Position numbers and translations under genes: made by a program. Positions 62,306 through 64,000 of a DNA stretch of 64,000 bases are shown here, piece by piece. Numbering within the stretch: position 1 is the stretch's first letter; the number at the start of each line of letters is the position of its first letter. The notes under the pieces are model-generated. The model was given only the letters and a program-made list of their open reading frames with translations, made no database searches and had not been told where the DNA came from. The stretch spans positions 1,860,001-1,924,000 of the forward strand of contig NZ_CP092106.1 in assembly GCF_029016485.1 (NCBI RefSeq). Direction: 5' to 3'. The stretch is from Vibrio sp. JC009. Lineage in GTDB: Bacteria > Pseudomonadota > Gammaproteobacteria > Enterobacterales > Vibrionaceae.

Positions 62306-62355
62306 TATATACCCAAGCGACCTCACCACAAACACCGAGGTCACTTGGGTATATA
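62306..62355. repeat. Vibrio-type palindromic repeat near formate dehydrogenase operon
   Basis: TATATACCCAAGCGACCTC and GAGGTCACTTGGGTATATA are near-perfect inverted arms around a 12-base loop. The element is related to the one at 50,016-50,076. Confidence 0.8.
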
Positions 62356-62483
62356 AGTTGTGGCTGAATAAAATACTCTAAAACGAGCAGGGAAAAACGT
62401 GACGAAAATCATACAATAAATAATTTGTATGACAATTATCGATTTAAATAACCTAAAAGGATTATATGAAGAAAAGAAAAGCG

Positions 62484-62510
62484 AGAGCCTGAGCAGGTTG
62501 CTCAGGCTCT
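62484..62510 (-). terminator. Terminator of rluB
   Basis: AGAGCCTGAGCA / TGCTCAGGCTCT is a perfect 12-bp stem with a three-base loop. The minus strand continues CGCTTTTCTTTTC. Confidence 0.88.
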
Positions 62511-62520
62511 GTGATAAGAA

Positions 62521-63429
62521 TTATCTTTGTCTGGAAGGCTTGTTCGTTCTGTTACGTCGTGAATTCGAGCGACCCTTAGGCGTGTTAATTCTCTCTTCGT
62601 GACGCTTAACCGCACGGCGGATTTTCTGGCTTCTTGAACGCTCACGCTTGCGGGATGTGTCGTTCTTGTCAATCATTGTGTTCTTTTCCGGCGGAAGCTC
62701 AACCAGCTCTCTCAGATAGTTGACTTCCTTCAGTTCAAGTTCCATCCAGCCACCACGTGGCAGAGTTTTCTCCAGGAAGATATCACCGTAACGCACACGC
62801 TTAAGGCGGCTAACCGTTGTATCCTGAGATTCCCACAGACGACGAACTTCACGGTTACGGCCTTCGTTGATCACAACATAGAAAGTATGGTTGATGCCTT
62901 CGCCACCGGCGTAAACCACGTCTTCAAAGCGGGCCATGCCATCTTCAAGCTCAACGCCTTTCACAAGGTTACGAACTTTCTCTTCGTTCACTTCACCGAA
63001 TACGCGAACCAGGTATTCACGCTCAACCTGACGGCTCGGGTGCATCAGGCGGTTTGCCAGTTCACCGTCTGTGGTGAACAGAAGCAGCCCGGAGGTGTTT
63101 GCATCCAGACGACCAACAGAGATCCAACGAGAACCACGAATCTTAGGCAGGCGATCAAAAACAGTTCTGCGACCTTCAGGGTCGTGTCGGGTACACAACT
63201 CCCCTTCCGGCTTGTAGTAAGCAAGAACACGGCAAACAACTTCTTCCTGTGCTTTCACGGATACTGTGTGTCCATCAATACGAACAACGGCATTCTCGTC
63301 TTCCAGCCGTTCACCCAGTTTTGCTACCTGACCATTAACACTAACACGACCAGCTTTGATTAATGCTTCAAGCTCACGGCGAGAACCATGACCTGCACGT
63401 GCTAATATCTTCTGTAATTTTTCGCTCAT
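62521..63429 (-). CDS. rluB: 23S rRNA pseudouridine synthase B
   Basis: 302 residues. An N-terminal S4 RNA-binding domain ([19 protein letters not shown], to about 60) precedes the RsuA-type catalytic domain with [12 protein letters not shown] (catalytic D109), [10 protein letters not shown] and [13 protein letters not shown]. The C-terminal about 50 residues are a basic tail rich in Arg, Lys and Ser. It makes the pseudouridine near position 2605 of 23S rRNA in E. coli; RluB is favoured over RluE or RluF by the tail and by the neighbour yciO. Confidence 0.93.
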   Translation of the reverse strand: MSEKLQKILARAGHGSRRELEALIKAGRVSVNGQVAKLGERLEDENAVVRIDGHTVSVKAQEEVVCRVLAYYKPEGELCTRHDPEGRRTVFDRLPKIRGSRWISVGRLDANTSGLLLFTTDGELANRLMHPSRQVEREYLVRVFGEVNEEKVRNLVKGVELEDGMARFEDVVYAGGEGINHTFYVVINEGRNREVRRLWESQDTTVSRLKRVRYGDIFLEKTLPRGGWMELELKEVNYLRELVELPPEKNTMIDKNDTSRKRERSRSQKIRRAVKRHEERINTPKGRSNSRRNRTNKPSRQR

Positions 63430-63499
63430 TAAAGTTCCTATTGTCGTCTTCTCAGACGTCAGTTTTCATTGAAAATGAAGGTACTGATGAATCACAATC

Positions 63500-63528
63500 C
63501 ACCAGCAGCAAAATTTTTGCGGCTGGTG
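63500..63528. other. Hairpin between yciO and rluB
   Basis: CACCAGC-A-GCAAAA and TTTTTGC-G-GCTGGTG form a long near-perfect stem. It could be a processing site or weak terminator after yciO; no proper T run follows. ATTATA at 63,529 is a TATAAT on the minus strand and could be the rluB -10 box, without a good -35. Confidence 0.4.
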
Positions 63529-63582
63529 ATTATACATTAGATTGTAGTTTGTTAGATAGAAAAATATTAGTGGGAGAAGATA

Positions 63583-64000
63583 CTACTCAAACGGTGCCGG
63601 GTCACCCGCGCCTACACGCGCAACAACGGCCTCATCATCACTAAAATCAATAACCGTTGTTGGCTGCTCACCCAGATAGCCGCCGTTCATGATAAGGTCA
63701 ACGGCGTGCTCAAGCTTATCGCGGATCTCTTCCGGGTCCGCCTCTGCCATCTCACTACCCGGCAGGATAAGGGTGGTAGACATTAGCGGCTCACCCAAAG
63801 CTTCCAACAGATCCAGAGCAATTTTGTTGTCCGGCACACGGATTCCGATGGTTTTTCGCTTGGCATTCATCAGGCGGCGCGGCACCTCTTTTGTACCTTT
63901 AAAGATAAAGGTGTAAGGTCCCGGTGTATTGTTTTTCAGCAGACGGAAGGCTCCGTTATCAACCCGCGCGTAAAGGGAAAGTTCAGAAAGGTCGCGGCAC
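63583..64000 (-). CDS. yciO: YciO family protein (Sua5/YrdC-like), C-terminal part
   Basis: Only the C-terminal about 138 residues are in the window; the gene continues past the right edge. The frame reads CRDLSELSLYARVDNGAFRL at the edge, then LKNNTPGPYTFIFKGTKEVP, RKTIGIRVPDN, PLMSTTLILPGSE and GGYLGEQPTTVIDFSDDE, closely matching E. coli YciO. The fold is the YrdC/Sua5 threonylcarbamoyl-AMP synthase type, but YciO's own role in E. coli is less clear. It is the neighbour of rluB, as in enterobacteria. Confidence 0.92.
   Translation of the reverse strand, partial: CRDLSELSLYARVDNGAFRLLKNNTPGPYTFIFKGTKEVPRRLMNAKRKTIGIRVPDNKIALDLLEALGEPLMSTTLILPGSEMAEADPEEIRDKLEHAVDLIMNGGYLGEQPTTVIDFSDDEAVVARVGAGDPAPFE

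Larger units (their letters stand above)
62145..62520. other. Intergenic region upstream of formate dehydrogenase operon
   Basis: 376 bp with no supported gene. It holds the promoter region of the dehydrogenase operon, the palindromic repeat at 62,306-62,355, an AT-rich stretch (about 62,370-62,470) and the rluB terminator. Confidence 0.6.

Overview
The window looks like chromosomal DNA of a Vibrionaceae bacterium (gamma-proteobacteria). The support is the order varA/uvrY-uvrC-pgsA-tRNA, polB, efpL(yeiP)-yciU and rluB next to yciO, Vibrio-type palindromic intergenic repeats, and enterobacterial-like tRNA genes. The species cannot be fixed from the sequence alone.

Positions 1-28,625 (minus strand) are one uninterrupted reading frame, open at the left edge. 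It encodes at least 9,541 residues of a repetitive surface protein of the type I secreted giant-adhesin class, with roughly 80 Ig-like/cadherin-like domains. Between about 11.5 and 22.1 kb a block of about 1,174 residues (about 10 domains) occurs three times in tandem. A divergent gene (29,020-30,963) encodes an ABC exporter with a degenerate nucleotide-binding domain, a plausible part of the adhesin's secretion machinery.

From 31.1 to 49.2 kb lies an accessory-like stretch bracketed by two identical tRNA-Gly(GCC) genes in the same orientation. Its contents are: tRNA-Leu; a periplasmic solute-binding protein downstream of a 1,420-residue TPR protein with an embedded C39-like cysteine peptidase domain; a four-gene respiratory operon (octaheme cytochrome c, cytochrome b561-like subunit, small periplasmic protein, triple-rhodanese protein); the complete AmmeMemoRadiSam trio (radical SAM enzyme divergent from Memo and AMMECR1); several uncharacterised proteins; a free-standing protein made of two glucose-type PTS EIIB domains; an HDOD protein; a free-standing CBM48 glycogen-binding domain; and a REP-associated (RAYT) transposase with its flanking repeats.

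From 49 to 64 kb the content is mostly core: tRNA-Cys, pgsA, uvrC and varA/uvrY (minus strand), polB (DNA polymerase II), a nucleotidyltransferase-like protein, efpL-yciU, and a small two-helix membrane protein. Then comes a three-gene operon joining a cysteine-type formate dehydrogenase to AsrA/AsrB-like (hydrogenase beta/gamma-like) iron-sulfur and flavin subunits, followed by rluB and the end of yciO.

The redox themes are an octaheme/rhodanese sulfur-compound reduction module and a soluble formate:NAD(P)-type module, which fit a facultative anaerobe. The adhesin, its exporter and the VarA regulator fit a biofilm-forming lifestyle. No CRISPR array, integrase, rRNA or replication origin was seen.
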